A stretch of DNA of 64,000 nt from Sporosarcina jiandibaonis (GCF_013184495.1 NZ_JAAOIY010000004.1:186001-250000); one strand, 5' to 3'; positions 53,034 to 62,431 are shown, counted from the stretch's first letter. The notes: generated from the letters alone by a model not told the origin. Translations and numbers: made by a program.

Positions 53034-53103
53034 AATTTAGTGAATGATGTTGTATTTACATATTGATCTATGAAACCGAAGTTTGGTTGAAAAAATGAAT
53101 AAA

Positions 53104-53136
53104 AAGAAGAATCCGTGATGAATGAGGATTCTTCTT
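53104..53136 (-). terminator. Terminator of the thi operon
   Basis: AAGAAGAATCC / GGATTCTTCTT perfect stem with T-run on the minus strand, 28 bases past the thiF stop. Confidence 0.85.
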
Positions 53137-53163
53137 GTATTGACAAAAAGCGTTTTAATTAAT

Positions 53164-54183
53164 TTATCCCAACAAACCCGCAGCAATTTTCTTCGCTGCC
53201 ACAATATCCTTCGTTCCGTGTACGAGCATGCGCCCGTCGCGGAATAGGACGAGTCGATGTCCGCCGTATTCACAAGCGAGCAGATGTGGGTTATGTACGA
53301 GTTTTGACACAGTTCCACGTATGGATTCAGCGAAAGAATCGAGTTCGAACTTACGATTTTCTGGCCATGATAGTTGGACAGTGTCGCGTCCGCAAAGTAC
53401 TGCTGTCCGCATCGATTCCCTGGCTGAAAGAAATGGATAAGTGGGATTCGCGGAACAGCTCGGACAACTATTCTTCTTCAACTTGCTGACATCGATCGAC
53501 GCCCTTTCGCCCGTCCACAAGTCTGTAGACTCGAGTTTCGGTGTGAATTCAGCACCGGTTATATATTTTAGCACGTCCGCGACTTGGCGTGCGGCTGTTG
53601 TTACAACGATCGGGCTGATGACGCCGACCGTGTCACACGTCATCGTCTGTGCGGGTAATATTTCGAGCAAACAGTGAAGGCAAGGTTGTCCTTCTTTAAT
53701 GCCGATCGGGAAGGTCAGCCCGTAACTGCCGACGCAAGCTCCCATGAAAAAGGGGAGGCCCCCGAGCTTTAACGCTGCGTCGTTGGCAAGGAGCCGGATT
53801 TCGATATTATCCGTTCCGTCCACGATAAAATCATGCCCCCGAATCAAATCCAGTACATTATTGGGCGTCACGTCAACGACAATCCCAGTTACATCAACAT
53901 CGCTATTAATGGCAGTCAATCGTTTTTCAGCCGCCACGGCTTTCGGCAACTGATCGATGACGTCTTGTTCGGTGTAAAGTTGTTGGCGGTGTAAATTGGT
54001 CCAGTCGATAATATCGCGGTCGACGATTGTGATACGTCCGACACCGGCACGGACGAGCATCTCGCCGGCAGCGGAACCAAGTGCGCCAGCCCCAAGGATG
54101 AACACACTTGCTTCGCGAATCAACGCCTGTCCTCCTTCACCAATTGGCGTGAATAGTTCTTGGCGTGAATATCGTTCGTTCAA
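53164..54183 (-). CDS. thiF: ThiF/MoeB-type adenylyltransferase for ThiS
   Basis: 339 residues. Nucleotide loop [29 protein letters not shown] with catalytic arginine and aspartate, DGTDN, zinc-binding CLHC and CPSC pairs. A C-terminal extension of about 90 residues ([12 protein letters not shown]...AAGLLG) is longer than E. coli ThiF. It adenylates the Gly-Gly end of ThiS before sulfur transfer. Overlaps thiG by four bases. Confidence 0.92.
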   Translation of the reverse strand: MNERYSRQELFTPIGEGGQALIREASVFILGAGALGSAAGEMLVRAGVGRITIVDRDIIDWTNLHRQQLYTEQDVIDQLPKAVAAEKRLTAINSDVDVTGIVVDVTPNNVLDLIRGHDFIVDGTDNIEIRLLANDAALKLGGLPFFMGACVGSYGLTFPIGIKEGQPCLHCLLEILPAQTMTCDTVGVISPIVVTTAARQVADVLKYITGAEFTPKLESTDLWTGERASIDVSKLKKNSCPSCSANPTYPFLSARESMRTAVLCGRDTVQLSWPENRKFELDSFAESIRGTVSKLVHNPHLLACEYGGHRLVLFRDGRMLVHGTKDIVAAKKIAAGLLG

Positions 54184-54953
54184 TTTGGTAGCAACCCTTC
54201 CATCGGACTGCTCGCAACCGCATAATCCCGTTCAGGCATACGCCCGGCTTCATACCCGAGGCGTCCCGCTTCAATTGCCAGCTTCATAGCGATCGCCATT
54301 TTCACGGGATCCTTCGCTTCCGATACGGCTGTATTCAATAACACGGCATCCGCGCCAAGTTCCATCGCATATGCCGCGTCTTTCGGGGAGCCGATACCGG
54401 CATCGATAATGACAGGCACATTCGATTGTTCAATAATGAAAGACAAGTTTAGCGGGTTCAAAATGCCTCGTCCTGATCCGATCGGGGATGCACCGGGCAT
54501 GATTGCGTGAACACCCATCTCGCATAATCGGCGGGCAAGAACGACATCATCCGACGTATACGGCAGCACGATGAATCCTTCCTCAAGAAGCATTTCGGTC
54601 GCGCGCAATGTCTCGACGGGATCTGGCAATAACGAGTGATCGCATCCGATAATTTCGACTTTCACCATGTCGCATAGTCCGGAAGCCTTCGCGAGTTTCG
54701 CGATGCGCACAGCTTCTTCCGCTGTTTTCGCGCCCGCCGTATTTGGCAATAATGTATATTTCGACAAGTCGAGTTGTTCAAGGAAATTTGGTTGCGACGG
54801 CTCGAATATGTTCATCCGTCTCACCGCAAACGTCAAAATTTCCGACTCTGATACACGAACTGCTTCTTTCTGCGTTTCAAATGATGGGTATTTTCCAGTC
54901 CCTAATAATAATCGTGATGAAAATGTCTTATCTGCAATTTTCAGCATGGTCAT
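54180..54953 (-). CDS. thiG: Thiazole synthase
   Basis: 257 residues, normal length. Opening [22 protein letters not shown] is a signature, the Schiff-base lysine is in [10 protein letters not shown], and [27 protein letters not shown] binds phosphate. Condenses deoxyxylulose phosphate, dehydroglycine and ThiS thiocarboxylate to the thiazole. ATGA overlaps with thiS and thiF show tight coupling. Confidence 0.95.
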   Translation of the reverse strand: MTMLKIADKTFSSRLLLGTGKYPSFETQKEAVRVSESEILTFAVRRMNIFEPSQPNFLEQLDLSKYTLLPNTAGAKTAEEAVRIAKLAKASGLCDMVKVEIIGCDHSLLPDPVETLRATEMLLEEGFIVLPYTSDDVVLARRLCEMGVHAIMPGASPIGSGRGILNPLNLSFIIEQSNVPVIIDAGIGSPKDAAYAMELGADAVLLNTAVSEAKDPVKMAIAMKLAIEAGRLGYEAGRMPERDYAVASSPMEGLLPN

Positions 54954-55156
54954 CCTCCTCCAACAAAATGAATAATTTCGATTTGATCACGGTCTTTGAT
55001 TGGCGTGTCATAAGCATCTTTTGGAACAATCTCTTTATTTAATTCGACGATGAGAATTCGGTCTGCGAGATTAAGGTTTTCAAGTAACTGTTGAACGTTT
55101 CCGACATCCGACGGTATTTCATGCGAATTGCCATTCAAATCAATTGTAATCGTCAT
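54950..55156 (-). CDS. thiS: Sulfur carrier protein ThiS
   Basis: 68 residues with a ubiquitin-like fold pattern ([21 protein letters not shown], split here as residues 8-28). The C-terminus is VGGG, giving the required Gly-Gly tail. Carries the sulfur for thiazole. ATGA overlap with tenI upstream and thiG downstream. Confidence 0.92.
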   Translation of the reverse strand: MTITIDLNGNSHEIPSDVGNVQQLLENLNLADRILIVELNKEIVPKDAYDTPIKDRDQIEIIHFVGGG

Positions 55157-55758
55157 AATAAATTCCCCCTTTTAGCATTAATTGCATCATAATAGGATTT
55201 CGCAGCTGTGATTGCGTTGTCGCTACCGAAAATCGACGACATGACGGCAACACCCGCCACACCTAACTCTTCAATATGGCTCGGTTTGATTCCCCCGATC
55301 GCATAAACAGGAATTGCGAGTACTGAAATAATTTTGTTTAGTTCATCTGTTCCGCGTGGCGGCAAGCTTGCTTTCGAGCCAGTTTCATATAAATGACCGT
55401 ACAAAACCCAGTCTGCACCTTCACTCATAGCCGTTTTAGCTTCTTCGTATGAATGGATCGATCTTCCAAATGATAGCGCAGGGAAGCGGTCCTTTAAAAG
55501 TGGCAACGGCAATCCATGGCCGGGCAGTTGCACTTTATGAATGTTTGTGAGAGAAGCAAGATCCGCACGCCCGTGCACGATTATTTTTGTTTGATCAAAA
55601 CCTTCCAGCTCTAGCTTTTGAATTAATTCAAACACTTCGCGATCGGTTTTTGATTTCTCGCGCAAGATAACCGCGTCGATATACGGTTCAATCGCTAAAA
55701 GCGTCTCCGCCAATTTGTGAATCGACATTCGATCGTCTGTTACGGCAATCAGTTTCAC
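55153..55758 (-). CDS. tenI: Thiazole tautomerase TenI
   Basis: 201 residues, thiamine phosphate synthase-like TIM barrel. IVHGRADLA, SFGRSIHSYEEA with the tautomerase-type histidine, VLYGHLYETGSK and PVYAIGGIKPSHIEE fit TenI better than ThiE. It converts the ThiG product to the aromatic tautomer. First gene after the TPP riboswitch (GGAGGAAAG site). The usual thiO (glycine oxidase) gene of Bacillus tenI-thiO-thiS-thiG-thiF operons is absent here. Confidence 0.9.
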   Translation of the reverse strand: MKLIAVTDDRMSIHKLAETLLAIEPYIDAVILREKSKTDREVFELIQKLELEGFDQTKIIVHGRADLASLTNIHKVQLPGHGLPLPLLKDRFPALSFGRSIHSYEEAKTAMSEGADWVLYGHLYETGSKASLPPRGTDELNKIISVLAIPVYAIGGIKPSHIEELGVAGVAVMSSIFGSDNAITAAKSYYDAINAKRGNLL

Positions 55759-55783
55759 ATCTTTCCTCCTTTGAACACAAAAA

Positions 55784-55810
55784 GACCACTCTCCCGGTAG
55801 GAAAGTGGTC
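55784..55810 (-). terminator. Riboswitch-controlled terminator ahead of tenI
   Basis: GACCACTTTCC / GGGAGAGTGGTC stem with one mismatch and a run of Ts on the minus strand, between the TPP aptamer and tenI. It should form when TPP is bound. Confidence 0.85.
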
Positions 55811-55844
55811 TGTCATAGGCAAATTTATGCACTCGCAAGAAGAC

Positions 55845-55945
55845 GCGCCACATCCCTCCGCAGGTACAAACCTGTTCAGGTAATAAGGGTATCGGAGTTA
55901 AACTCGTCTCTCAGTCCTTTAAAAGGATTCCCCTAATGGTCAAAT
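55845..55945 (-). ncRNA. TPP riboswitch (THI box) aptamer
   Basis: On the minus strand the conserved blocks appear in order: GGGG near the 5' side, GGACTGAGAGACG (CTGAGA core), CCGATACCCTT, TTACCTGAACAGG and CGGAGGGATGTGG. This is the standard thi-box layout. Controls the tenI-thiSGF operon through the terminator downstream. Confidence 0.95.
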
Positions 55946-56257
55946 TAGTATGAAGTTGTTTCATAGTTAGCATAGCATGATAAGTTGACGAATGAAAGGG
56001 GACGCTAGTCGAATAGGCGTTAGGTACCCCTATGGCACGGGTAACACAAAATTGTTAATTTAGTCCTATAATTGAAAAACGAATCTTGACACAATTGTGC
56101 TTATTGGATAGAGTTACGATTAACGATAGAGTTATTGAGCAAGGTGGAAGTATAGATGAACAGAAGAAGCTTGAAATACATATTGTAAGCGCTTTACTAA
56201 ATAACTGTGGGGCTAGTGCGAAAATAGAAGTCGGTTTGAATTAATGGGGGGAAAGAT
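55946..56257. other. Divergent gap with a candidate promoter and a possible gene remnant
   Basis: TTGACA (56086) and TAGAGT (56109) at 17-bp spacing could drive the dehydrogenase gene at 56258. A 47-codon open frame at 56104-56244 reads LLDRVTINDRVIEQGGSIDE and ends KIEVGLN; it looks protein-like but has no ribosome site and overlaps the promoter. I could not identify it. It may be a leftover gene end. Confidence 0.35.
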
Positions 56258-57196
56258 GTGGAGAAGATAGCGGTAATTGGCTGTGGAACTATGGGGCACT
56301 CTATTGCACTTAGTGCAGCCTGGGCAGGATATGACGTGAAGATGCAAGGGATAGATCATGCAGATATAGATAGAGGACTAGAAAATATCCAGGTTAAATT
56401 ACAAGTGCTCATGCAAAACGGGTTAATTGATGAAGTGGCAGCGCAGTTGATTAAAGATAGAATTGAAACGACGACATCGATTGAAGAGCTAGCAGAGGGG
56501 TCCACTTTTATAATTGAAGCCGTTCCGGAGAATATTGAATTGAAGAAAACAATATTCAAGCAATTAGATAGTTTATGCAGTGTGGATGTTATTTTAGCGA
56601 GTAATACTTCCGCACTGAGCCCGACGGAAATTGCTTCCGGGACGAATCATCCAGAGCGAACAGTGATTACACATTTCTGGCATCCGGCACATCTTATTCC
56701 ATTAGTTGAGGTTGTCCGTGGTAACAAAACAAGTGATCTAACAATAAAGAGATCGTTGGAATTGATGATAAAGATGAACAAAAAACCAATTGAAGTAAAA
56801 AAAGAAGCACCTGGATTTGTCGGAAACCGTCTGCAGTTCGCGCTTCTGCGGGAGGCGCAACATATTTTGGAGGAAGGCATCGCGTCTAAAGAAGATATTG
56901 ATGCGGCTGTTGTATACAGTATAGGACGTAGATTGCCTGTAACTGGCCCGATTTTATCCGCTGATATGGGCGGGTTAGATGTGTACAAGGATATATCGAA
57001 TTACTTATATAGTCATTTATCGACCACTCAAGAAGCGACTCCTAGTATGAGTGAGCTTGTGAATGAAAACAAGCTCGGAAATAAAACGGGTGAAGGCTAT
57101 TATAAGTGGGATGCATCGTTCTCTGAAGAGGTGAATAATGCCAGAGAAAAGGAACTCATTCGCTACTTGAAACAGGATATGGGGATAGAGTTTTAG
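56258..57196 (+). CDS. 3-hydroxyacyl-CoA dehydrogenase-family oxidoreductase
   Basis: 312 residues, GTG start after TGGGGGGAAAG. NAD-binding IAVIGCGTMGHSIALSAAW, then EAVPENIELKK, NTSALSPTEIA and THFWHPAHLIPLVEVV with the catalytic His, and a C-terminal domain with APGFVGNRLQFALLREAQ. The HFWHPAHL form differs from the HFFNPV of fatty-acid enzymes and is nearer carnitine/hydroxy-acid relatives, so the substrate may be a short hydroxy acid rather than hydroxybutyryl-CoA. Single gene with its terminator. Confidence 0.88.
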   Translation: MEKIAVIGCGTMGHSIALSAAWAGYDVKMQGIDHADIDRGLENIQVKLQVLMQNGLIDEVAAQLIKDRIETTTSIEELAEGSTFIIEAVPENIELKKTIFKQLDSLCSVDVILASNTSALSPTEIASGTNHPERTVITHFWHPAHLIPLVEVVRGNKTSDLTIKRSLELMIKMNKKPIEVKKEAPGFVGNRLQFALLREAQHILEEGIASKEDIDAAVVYSIGRRLPVTGPILSADMGGLDVYKDISNYLYSHLSTTQEATPSMSELVNENKLGNKTGEGYYKWDASFSEEVNNAREKELIRYLKQDMGIEF

Positions 57197-57235
57197 GTAC
57201 CTGCGCACGAAAATGCGCAACAATTGCATACAGTA

Positions 57236-57275
57236 AAAGGGGAAGCCGAATATCGCATTTTGTCGGCTTCCCTTT
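57236..57275 (+). terminator. Terminator of the dehydrogenase gene
   Basis: AAAGGGGAAGCCGA / TCGGCTTCCCTTT stem followed by GATTCTTTT. ACAATTGCATA just before the stem also occurs ahead of the hairpin at 49.67 kb and at 52.86 kb. Confidence 0.8.
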
Positions 57276-57323
57276 GATTCTTTTATAACCACGAACAGCT
57301 ACTATTAAAATACCTAAAGCTCC

Positions 57324-57833
57324 TTACATAGAAGAAATTTCCTCGGTAGTATATTGTAATGCTTCTCTCAATTTCACAAGCATTCGTTGCCGCCTCTTTT
57401 TAATGCCAGCAACGGAAACGCCAGCTTTTTCAGCGCACTCAGCCTGCGATAGCCCCTCAACGAAATACCAATGGATAAATTCTCGTTCAGCATCATTCAA
57501 TACTTTGAATGCTTGGCAAAGCCGATCCGACCATTGATCGGTCTCTGGACTTTCAATGTCGTTCAAAAACTCCAGCACATCCTCCTCGGTTTGCATAACA
57601 TTTTCCTCGAATCGAACTTCTTTCTTTAACAAATCTAGCATAGCTCCACGAATACTCATCGAAGCAAACGGCGCAAAATGACCTCTCCCTTCCTCATAAC
57701 GCGTCCAAGCCTGCCACAATGCAACGCGCCCAGCCTGTCGAAAACTTTCATGATCACGATAAATATTGAGTTGTCTCATAGAAGCAGAAATCATCGGTTC
57801 ATATTGCGTAAGCACCTCTTCAAACTTTTCCAA
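57324..57833 (-). CDS. Small sigma-70 family RNA polymerase sigma factor
   Basis: 169 residues if started at TTG 57833 (seven bases after AAAGGG); a GTG at 57857 would add eight residues. Region 2 (FRQAGRVALWQAWTRYEEGRGHFAPFASMSIRGAMLDLLKKE) is broken here after residue 60 or so; region 4 holds the helix-turn-helix LSQAECAEKAGVSVAGIKKRRQ. No region 1 or 3. Its shape recalls SigH/ComX-like alternative sigma factors of Firmicutes. No anti-sigma factor gene is next to it, and the target genes are unknown. Confidence 0.8.
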   Translation of the reverse strand: MEKFEEVLTQYEPMISASMRQLNIYRDHESFRQAGRVALWQAWTRYEEGRGHFAPFASMSIRGAMLDLLKKEVRFEENVMQTEEDVLEFLNDIESPETDQWSDRLCQAFKVLNDAEREFIHWYFVEGLSQAECAEKAGVSVAGIKKRRQRMLVKLREALQYTTEEISSM

Positions 57834-57857
57834 TATACGGCCCTTTCGACCGTGCAC

Positions 57858-58260
57858 GATTCTTTTTATTCCCGGGTGAGCTAATCGTATGATACTCGCG
57901 GAAACGAGTCGAATCGGTTAAATTCACGAACACCCGGTAAAACGTGAACTTTGCTAGTGTTTCAAAAGCCCGGTTTAATCACGTTTGTTGGCACTGTAAA
58001 ATTGGTTTTAGGCTAATGGAGAGGGTTGTAAATAGCATAGGTACGATGTTTGTGAAGGGATCACAAACGTATTGTTTTGTCAAATTATCAAATGTTAATT
58101 TTTATAGGGAAAACATCAACTTTTAAAGTCTTTTGGGAAGTTCAGAGATGGTGGATTTCTATAAAACTAGAAATGATCAAATTCAAATATTGAGTTCTTT
58201 TATTTAAAATATTAAATTTTCTATTACAATTTTATGTAGATTAGTGGTATGATTGAACTA
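57858..58260. other. Intergenic stretch between sigma factor and small ORF
   Basis: About 400 AT-rich bases. A 60-codon frame at 57944-58126 has no ribosome site and atypical composition. Only short hairpins (ACTCG-CGGAAA-CGAGT at 57894) are seen. No gene supported. Confidence 0.4.
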
Positions 58261-58307
58261 TAATATTGATACGTATATGAGACTATAGAAGGGAGATGGA
58301 TTTTAAG

Positions 58308-58559
58308 ATGGATGAAAAAGTTGATGATTGGATAATGCATATTGTATTGAATGAAAATCAACATACAAGGTGGCTTGCGAACAACCTTGCGAAGCGTAAA
58401 GATGGGCCAGTCACAGTAGTTGATTCGAAGTACATAGGGTTTGAAATAAAAGAGGGAGTAACATATACGAATATGAGCATAGCCCAAGAGGCTTTCAATC
58501 TTCCGGATAAACTCTATTTTTATGCGTATATGGACCCGGCGAAGAGGAAGAGGAAATAA
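58308..58559 (+). CDS. Small ORF, second member of the local repeated family
   Basis: 83 residues from ATG 58308 (12 bases after GGGAG) or 87 from 58296. The front half (DEKVDDWIMHIVLNENQHTR) is unlike the 52.7-kb copy; the back half EGVTYTNMSIAQEAFNLPDK then LYFYAYMDPAKRKRK matches it closely. TATAAT at 58259 may be its -10 box. Charged, no membrane segment. Function unknown. Confidence 0.55.
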   Translation: MDEKVDDWIMHIVLNENQHTRWLANNLAKRKDGPVTVVDSKYIGFEIKEGVTYTNMSIAQEAFNLPDKLYFYAYMDPAKRKRK

Positions 58560-58735
58560 ATTTTTTATGTTTAATTTACATATTGTCACCTATACCAAAC
58601 TGATTTACTTAAATATGCGTTATTCGGAAGAGTGCTGTAAGCAATGACGAATTATAATCTATGAAATAGGAGGAATGTAAAATATTGTGAAATGAATATT
58701 CGAAGAAATAAATAATACTGAGAAAGAATGTGAAT

Positions 58736-58768
58736 AGACCACCAAATCATTTATAGATTTGGTGGTCT
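58736..58768 (+). terminator. Intrinsic terminator, upstream gene distant
   Basis: Perfect 13-bp stem AGACCACCAAATC / GATTTGGTGGTCT followed by CTCTTTCTT. It is about 180 bases past the small ORF at 58.3-58.56 kb. The rest of 58560-58941 holds nothing recognisable. Confidence 0.8.
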
Positions 58769-58941
58769 CTCTTTCTTGAATATACAGGAGGGAAGGAAAA
58801 TCATATTTCATCTTGGTTTGCACGATCTAATAGATTTTATTTTATGAATAATAATGTTTACTTGAACAGAATTTACGGCTGTATAAGTAAATCGAGAGAT
58901 TCTGACTTCAAAAATAGTTAAACAGATTATTATATATTGAC

Positions 58942-59250
58942 TTATACTAATTCAATGGTTTTGAATGACCAAATATTAACTTTTTCTCTATTTTCCAAAA
59001 GGCACCTTTCAAAACTTTTCCAAACTTGATCTTGACTAGTTCTACGAAATCTCTCGATATCCTTGAATTCTTGAATGTTACGGATAAGAAATTCTTCTAC
59101 GAAAAGATTGGGTTGGTCGGTTCCTTCGTATACTTGGTATTTAAGTACATCCCATTTCTTCTCATGAAGAATCTTTATTTGAGGAAGCAAAGACAAAAAG
59201 AGTTTGCGCTCAGGCGATTTAATATTATATTCTATGAAAACTTTGAGCAA
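58942..59250 (-). CDS. Conserved-looking small protein, possible dimeric alpha-beta barrel
   Basis: 102 residues, TTG start with a near-perfect AAAGGAGGT site. Sequence opens VFIEYNIKSPERKLFLSLL and contains YQVYEGTDQPNLFVEEFLI, ending VNIWSFKTIELV; the alternating strands and helices suggest a ferredoxin-like dimeric barrel. Three bases behind the UbiX-type gene, so co-transcribed. Function unknown; a helper in the same pathway is an inference. Confidence 0.7.
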   Translation of the reverse strand: MLKVFIEYNIKSPERKLFLSLLPQIKILHEKKWDVLKYQVYEGTDQPNLFVEEFLIRNIQEFKDIERFRRTSQDQVWKSFERCLLENREKVNIWSFKTIELV

Positions 59251-59253
59251 TTT

Positions 59254-59844
59254 TTATACCTCCTTTACAAATCTGCGCCTATGAATTCCATCGTCGTCCC
59301 ACCTTGTTGTCAACGTATTATCGATATTAAATTGGTCCAATGTCCTGGCTACAATATGATTCACCATATCATCAAGTGTAACGGGATGGTTATAGAAAGC
59401 GGGCACCGGAGGCAAAATTACAGCTCCCATTCTTGAAAGCGCGAGCATATTTTCCAAATGAATATCGTTTAGAGGTGTCTCTCTTGGTAATAAAACAAGC
59501 TTTCGCCTTTCTTTTAAAATTACGTCGGCGGCTCTTCCTACAAGTCCATCAGACATGCCCATCCGTATAGATGCAAGTGATTTCATGCTACATGGAGCAA
59601 TTACCATCCCATCAACCTGAAAAGATCCACTTGAAATTGATGCTGCTTGGTTCATAGATCCGTGAACGACTGAAGCTAGATCCTCAACATCTTTTACTGT
59701 GTAATCGGTTTCTAGTGGTATAGTAACCTTTGCCCATTTAGATAGTATTAGGTGGGTTTCTACATTAAAATCACGGAGCACTTCAAGTAAACGAATTCCA
59801 AAGATTGCTCCAGTGGCACCAGTTATTCCGACAATTATTCTCAT
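59254..59844 (-). CDS. ubiX: UbiX/Pad1-family flavin prenyltransferase
   Basis: 196 residues, the usual length. IIVGITGATGAIFGIRLLEVL binds FMN, followed by SSGSFQVDGMVIAPCSMKSLASI, RAADVILKERRKLVLLPRETPL and ILPPVPAFYNHP, all diagnostic. Makes prenylated FMN for a UbiD-type decarboxylase. No ubiD gene is in the window, so the partner must lie elsewhere. ATG after GAGGAAAA. Confidence 0.92.
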   Translation of the reverse strand: MRIIVGITGATGAIFGIRLLEVLRDFNVETHLILSKWAKVTIPLETDYTVKDVEDLASVVHGSMNQAASISSGSFQVDGMVIAPCSMKSLASIRMGMSDGLVGRAADVILKERRKLVLLPRETPLNDIHLENMLALSRMGAVILPPVPAFYNHPVTLDDMVNHIVARTLDQFNIDNTLTTRWDDDGIHRRRFVKEV

Positions 59845-60583
59845 TTTTCCTCATTCCCTTATAACATAATAGGTTTCTGAAATTTTAAACTATAATTCTC
59901 AATATAGTCTTCTTTTATTTTTTAGTCAATTATATTTTAAAAAGTTAATCGAATAATATTTCTAAAATGAAATAGAAACAGATGTGGAAGTAATTTAATT
60001 ATTAACTTTAACTAAATAATGAAATAGAGAAAATACAGTTATCACTCTTAGAAAAAACTAAAAATTAAATGTCTATGTCAATGAATCTCTATGTGAAATA
60101 GAAGCATAAAAAGATGTGTAAATTTAAAATTTAGAATTGACAAACTAATCAGTGTGGTGTAAGTTATAAATATAAATTCTCACTTCTTGAACATAGTGTC
60201 CCGGTTTGTGGGAAAATGTGTAGTGTTGATTTTAATGGATTGTAGTACCAATTTTTTTATTTTTTTGACTGTGTGGAAGTTTATTGATAGATAATGACCT
60301 ACTAATATAATTTCCATGTTTTAATTATTTAGTAATTAATCTTCACGGTAGAGAAAGCGCTTTCGGGAGTTGTCACAAAATAAAGGTTAGAGTCATTAAT
60401 AAAATAGAAAATATGTTGGAAGAACTGGATTTAATTTTTGAAAAAGCGAATACAAATTGGGTTTTTCACTAAATTAAGGCTAATAATAATATGTTTTTAA
60501 TTACAATATTTTCAGATAACAAACCGTGATTATTTTCTTTTGAACAAAACCTGACTTAACTTTTACTTAAAGGGGAGAAAACA
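59845..60583. other. AT-rich 739-bp gap upstream of the osmoprotectant transporter
   Basis: No gene recognised. It contains a perfect GAAAGCGCTTTC palindrome at 60353-60364 (see the cre entry) and a tiny frame, MLEELDLIFEKANTNWVFH, without ribosome site. Probably holds the promoters of the divergent ubiX and opuC-like transcripts. Confidence 0.4.
60352..60365. promoter_or_regulatory. cre-like palindrome upstream of the opuC-like operon
   Basis: AGAAAGCGCTTTCG fits the cre core (AAAGCGCTTT) as a perfect 12-bp palindrome, about 220 bases before the transporter. CcpA control is inferred. Confidence 0.5.
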
Positions 60584-61705
60584 ATGATTAAATTTGAAGG
60601 GGTACGTAAGGTTTATAACGACTTTACTGCTGTAAAAGATTTTAGTTTTCAAATTGGGAAAGGGGAACTAGTTGCACTAATAGGACCAAGTGGTTGTGGA
60701 AAGACAACTGGCTTAAGGATGATAAATAGATTAATTGAACCTACTTCGGGAAAAATATTAATAGATGGTGAAGATATTGCACGAAAAGATCCAGTAGAGT
60801 TGAGAAGAGAGATTGGTTATGTGATTCAACAAATTGGATTATTACCCCATATTACTATCGGGAAGAATATAGGACTTGTACCCAAGTTGAAAGGTTGGAA
60901 AGAAAAAGAATATATCAACAGGGTCGATGAGTTACTGGACATGGTTGGTTTAGATCCCAACCAGTATAGAGACCGATACCCATCGGAATTGAGCGGGGGG
61001 CAGCAACAAAGGGTCGGTGTAATACGTGCACTTGCCGCAGAACCGCCAATAATTTTAATGGACGAGCCATTTAGCGCATTAGATCCTATTAGTAGAGAGC
61101 AATTACAAGATGAACTTGTGCGATTGCAGAAAGAAATTAATAAAACAATTGTTTTTGTTACACATGATATGGATGAAGCTTTAAAGATAGCGGATAAAGT
61201 TGCTGTTATACAAAATGGATGTATTGTCCAATTTGATTCACCTGAAAACATTATAAAACATCCTGCAAATAGTTTTGTAGAAGATTTTATTGGTGAAAAA
61301 CGATTGAAAATGCATAATGAAATTGGAAAACCTGAGAAAAAACTTACAGCATCCGATGTAATGGATTCACATGCTGTTGGTGAATTTTCTGAGTACAGCG
61401 TTACTGAAGGATTAGCGCTTATTGATGAAATTAATACGGATTGTTTAGCCATCATAGGTTTTGATAAAGAGTTACTTGGCATAGTTACGAGAAAGAGTTT
61501 AGAGAATAATAAAATGGATGGGGGAAAAAAGTTAAAAGAATTGATTGATGAGGATGTCATTACAATCAATTGCGTTGAGGGATGCGAGAGTGTAATAAGT
61601 AAATTGATTTACTCCAATATTGAAGAGTTCTTAGTAATCAAAAATCATGAGGTTGTTGGAGTTATCACAAAGAAAAGTATTTTAAAATACTTTGCAAAAC
61701 AATAA
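60584..61705 (+). CDS. Osmoprotectant ABC transporter ATPase (OpuCA-like)
   Basis: 373 residues. Walker A GPSGCGKTT, Q-loop YVIQQIGLLPH, signature LSGGQQQR, Walker B IILMDEPFSALDP, H-loop THD, then two CBS domains (about 250-370) as in OpuCA/OpuBA. Powers import of glycine betaine, carnitine or choline-like solutes. ATG with AAAGGGGAG. First of a three-gene operon. Confidence 0.93.
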   Translation: MIKFEGVRKVYNDFTAVKDFSFQIGKGELVALIGPSGCGKTTGLRMINRLIEPTSGKILIDGEDIARKDPVELRREIGYVIQQIGLLPHITIGKNIGLVPKLKGWKEKEYINRVDELLDMVGLDPNQYRDRYPSELSGGQQQRVGVIRALAAEPPIILMDEPFSALDPISREQLQDELVRLQKEINKTIVFVTHDMDEALKIADKVAVIQNGCIVQFDSPENIIKHPANSFVEDFIGEKRLKMHNEIGKPEKKLTASDVMDSHAVGEFSEYSVTEGLALIDEINTDCLAIIGFDKELLGIVTRKSLENNKMDGGKKLKELIDEDVITINCVEGCESVISKLIYSNIEEFLVIKNHEVVGVITKKSILKYFAKQ

Positions 61706-61732
61706 GAAATATAGGTGAGGGGAGGAATTAAA

Positions 61733-62431
61733 GTGCATGCATTTTGGGAAGTTATCACAAAAAGATCAGATTTGCTTATCACTGGGTTATTACAACATAT
61801 ATTTATGACAGTGGTCACTATGTCTATTGTGCTTATTATCGCAGTACCCTTAGGTATTTATCTAACGAAAAATGCTAAGTTGGCAGATTCAATAATAGGT
61901 ATTACTGGTGTTTTTCAAACGATTCCTAGCATAGCTTTATTTGGTTTTTTACTACCTGTGGTGGGAATTGGTCTTAGACCAACAATTATTGCACTAGTTA
62001 TGTTTGGATTATTACCGGTTCTTCGAAATGTTTACACGGGTATCAATGAGGTTGACGAACATCTAGTTAGTGCGGGTAAAGGAATGGGGATGACCGACCG
62101 ACAAATTTTAACGATGATTGAGTTACCACTTGCTTTACCGGTTATTATGGCAGGCATTAGGACGGCAACAGTAATGACAATCGGGGTAGCAACGATTGCC
62201 GCATTTATAGGGGCTGGTGGTTTGGGGGAGATTATATTTAGGGGAGTTTCATTAATGCGCAATGAATTAATATTAGCCGGAGCAATACCCGCTGCCGCAT
62301 TTGCGCTTATTGCAGACTTCAGTTTGAAAAGAATTGAGATTTGGGTTTCACCAAATAATAAAAAGAGGAAAACTCCAATACTTCAAAAGAAATTAGAAGT
62401 TATAAGGAGAGAAGTCGCAATAAAAAAATAA
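61733..62431 (+). CDS. Osmoprotectant ABC transporter permease (OpuCB-like)
   Basis: 232 residues from GTG 61733, six bases after GGGGAGGA; a frame opening at 61715 would include the ribosome site itself. Five to six membrane segments and the ABC EAA loop (EVDEHLVSAGKGMGMTDRQ, then ILTMIELPLALPVI). FQTIPSIALFGFLLP is typical of OpuCB/OpuCD. Only one permease is present, whereas OpuC has two, so it likely works as a homodimer. Confidence 0.92.
   Translation: MHAFWEVITKRSDLLITGLLQHIFMTVVTMSIVLIIAVPLGIYLTKNAKLADSIIGITGVFQTIPSIALFGFLLPVVGIGLRPTIIALVMFGLLPVLRNVYTGINEVDEHLVSAGKGMGMTDRQILTMIELPLALPVIMAGIRTATVMTIGVATIAAFIGAGGLGEIIFRGVSLMRNELILAGAIPAAAFALIADFSLKRIEIWVSPNNKKRKTPILQKKLEVIRREVAIKK

Noticed and set aside
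57944..58126. 60-codon ORF between sigma factor and small ORF
   Set aside because: GTG start without ribosome site, odd composition, no relation to any family I know.
60411..60471. Tiny frame MLEELDLIFEKANTNWVFH
   Set aside because: Nineteen codons, no ribosome site; cannot be told from chance.
60826..61569. 247-codon minus-strand ORF
   Set aside because: Antisense to the OpuCA-like ATPase, whose Walker and signature motifs are intact.
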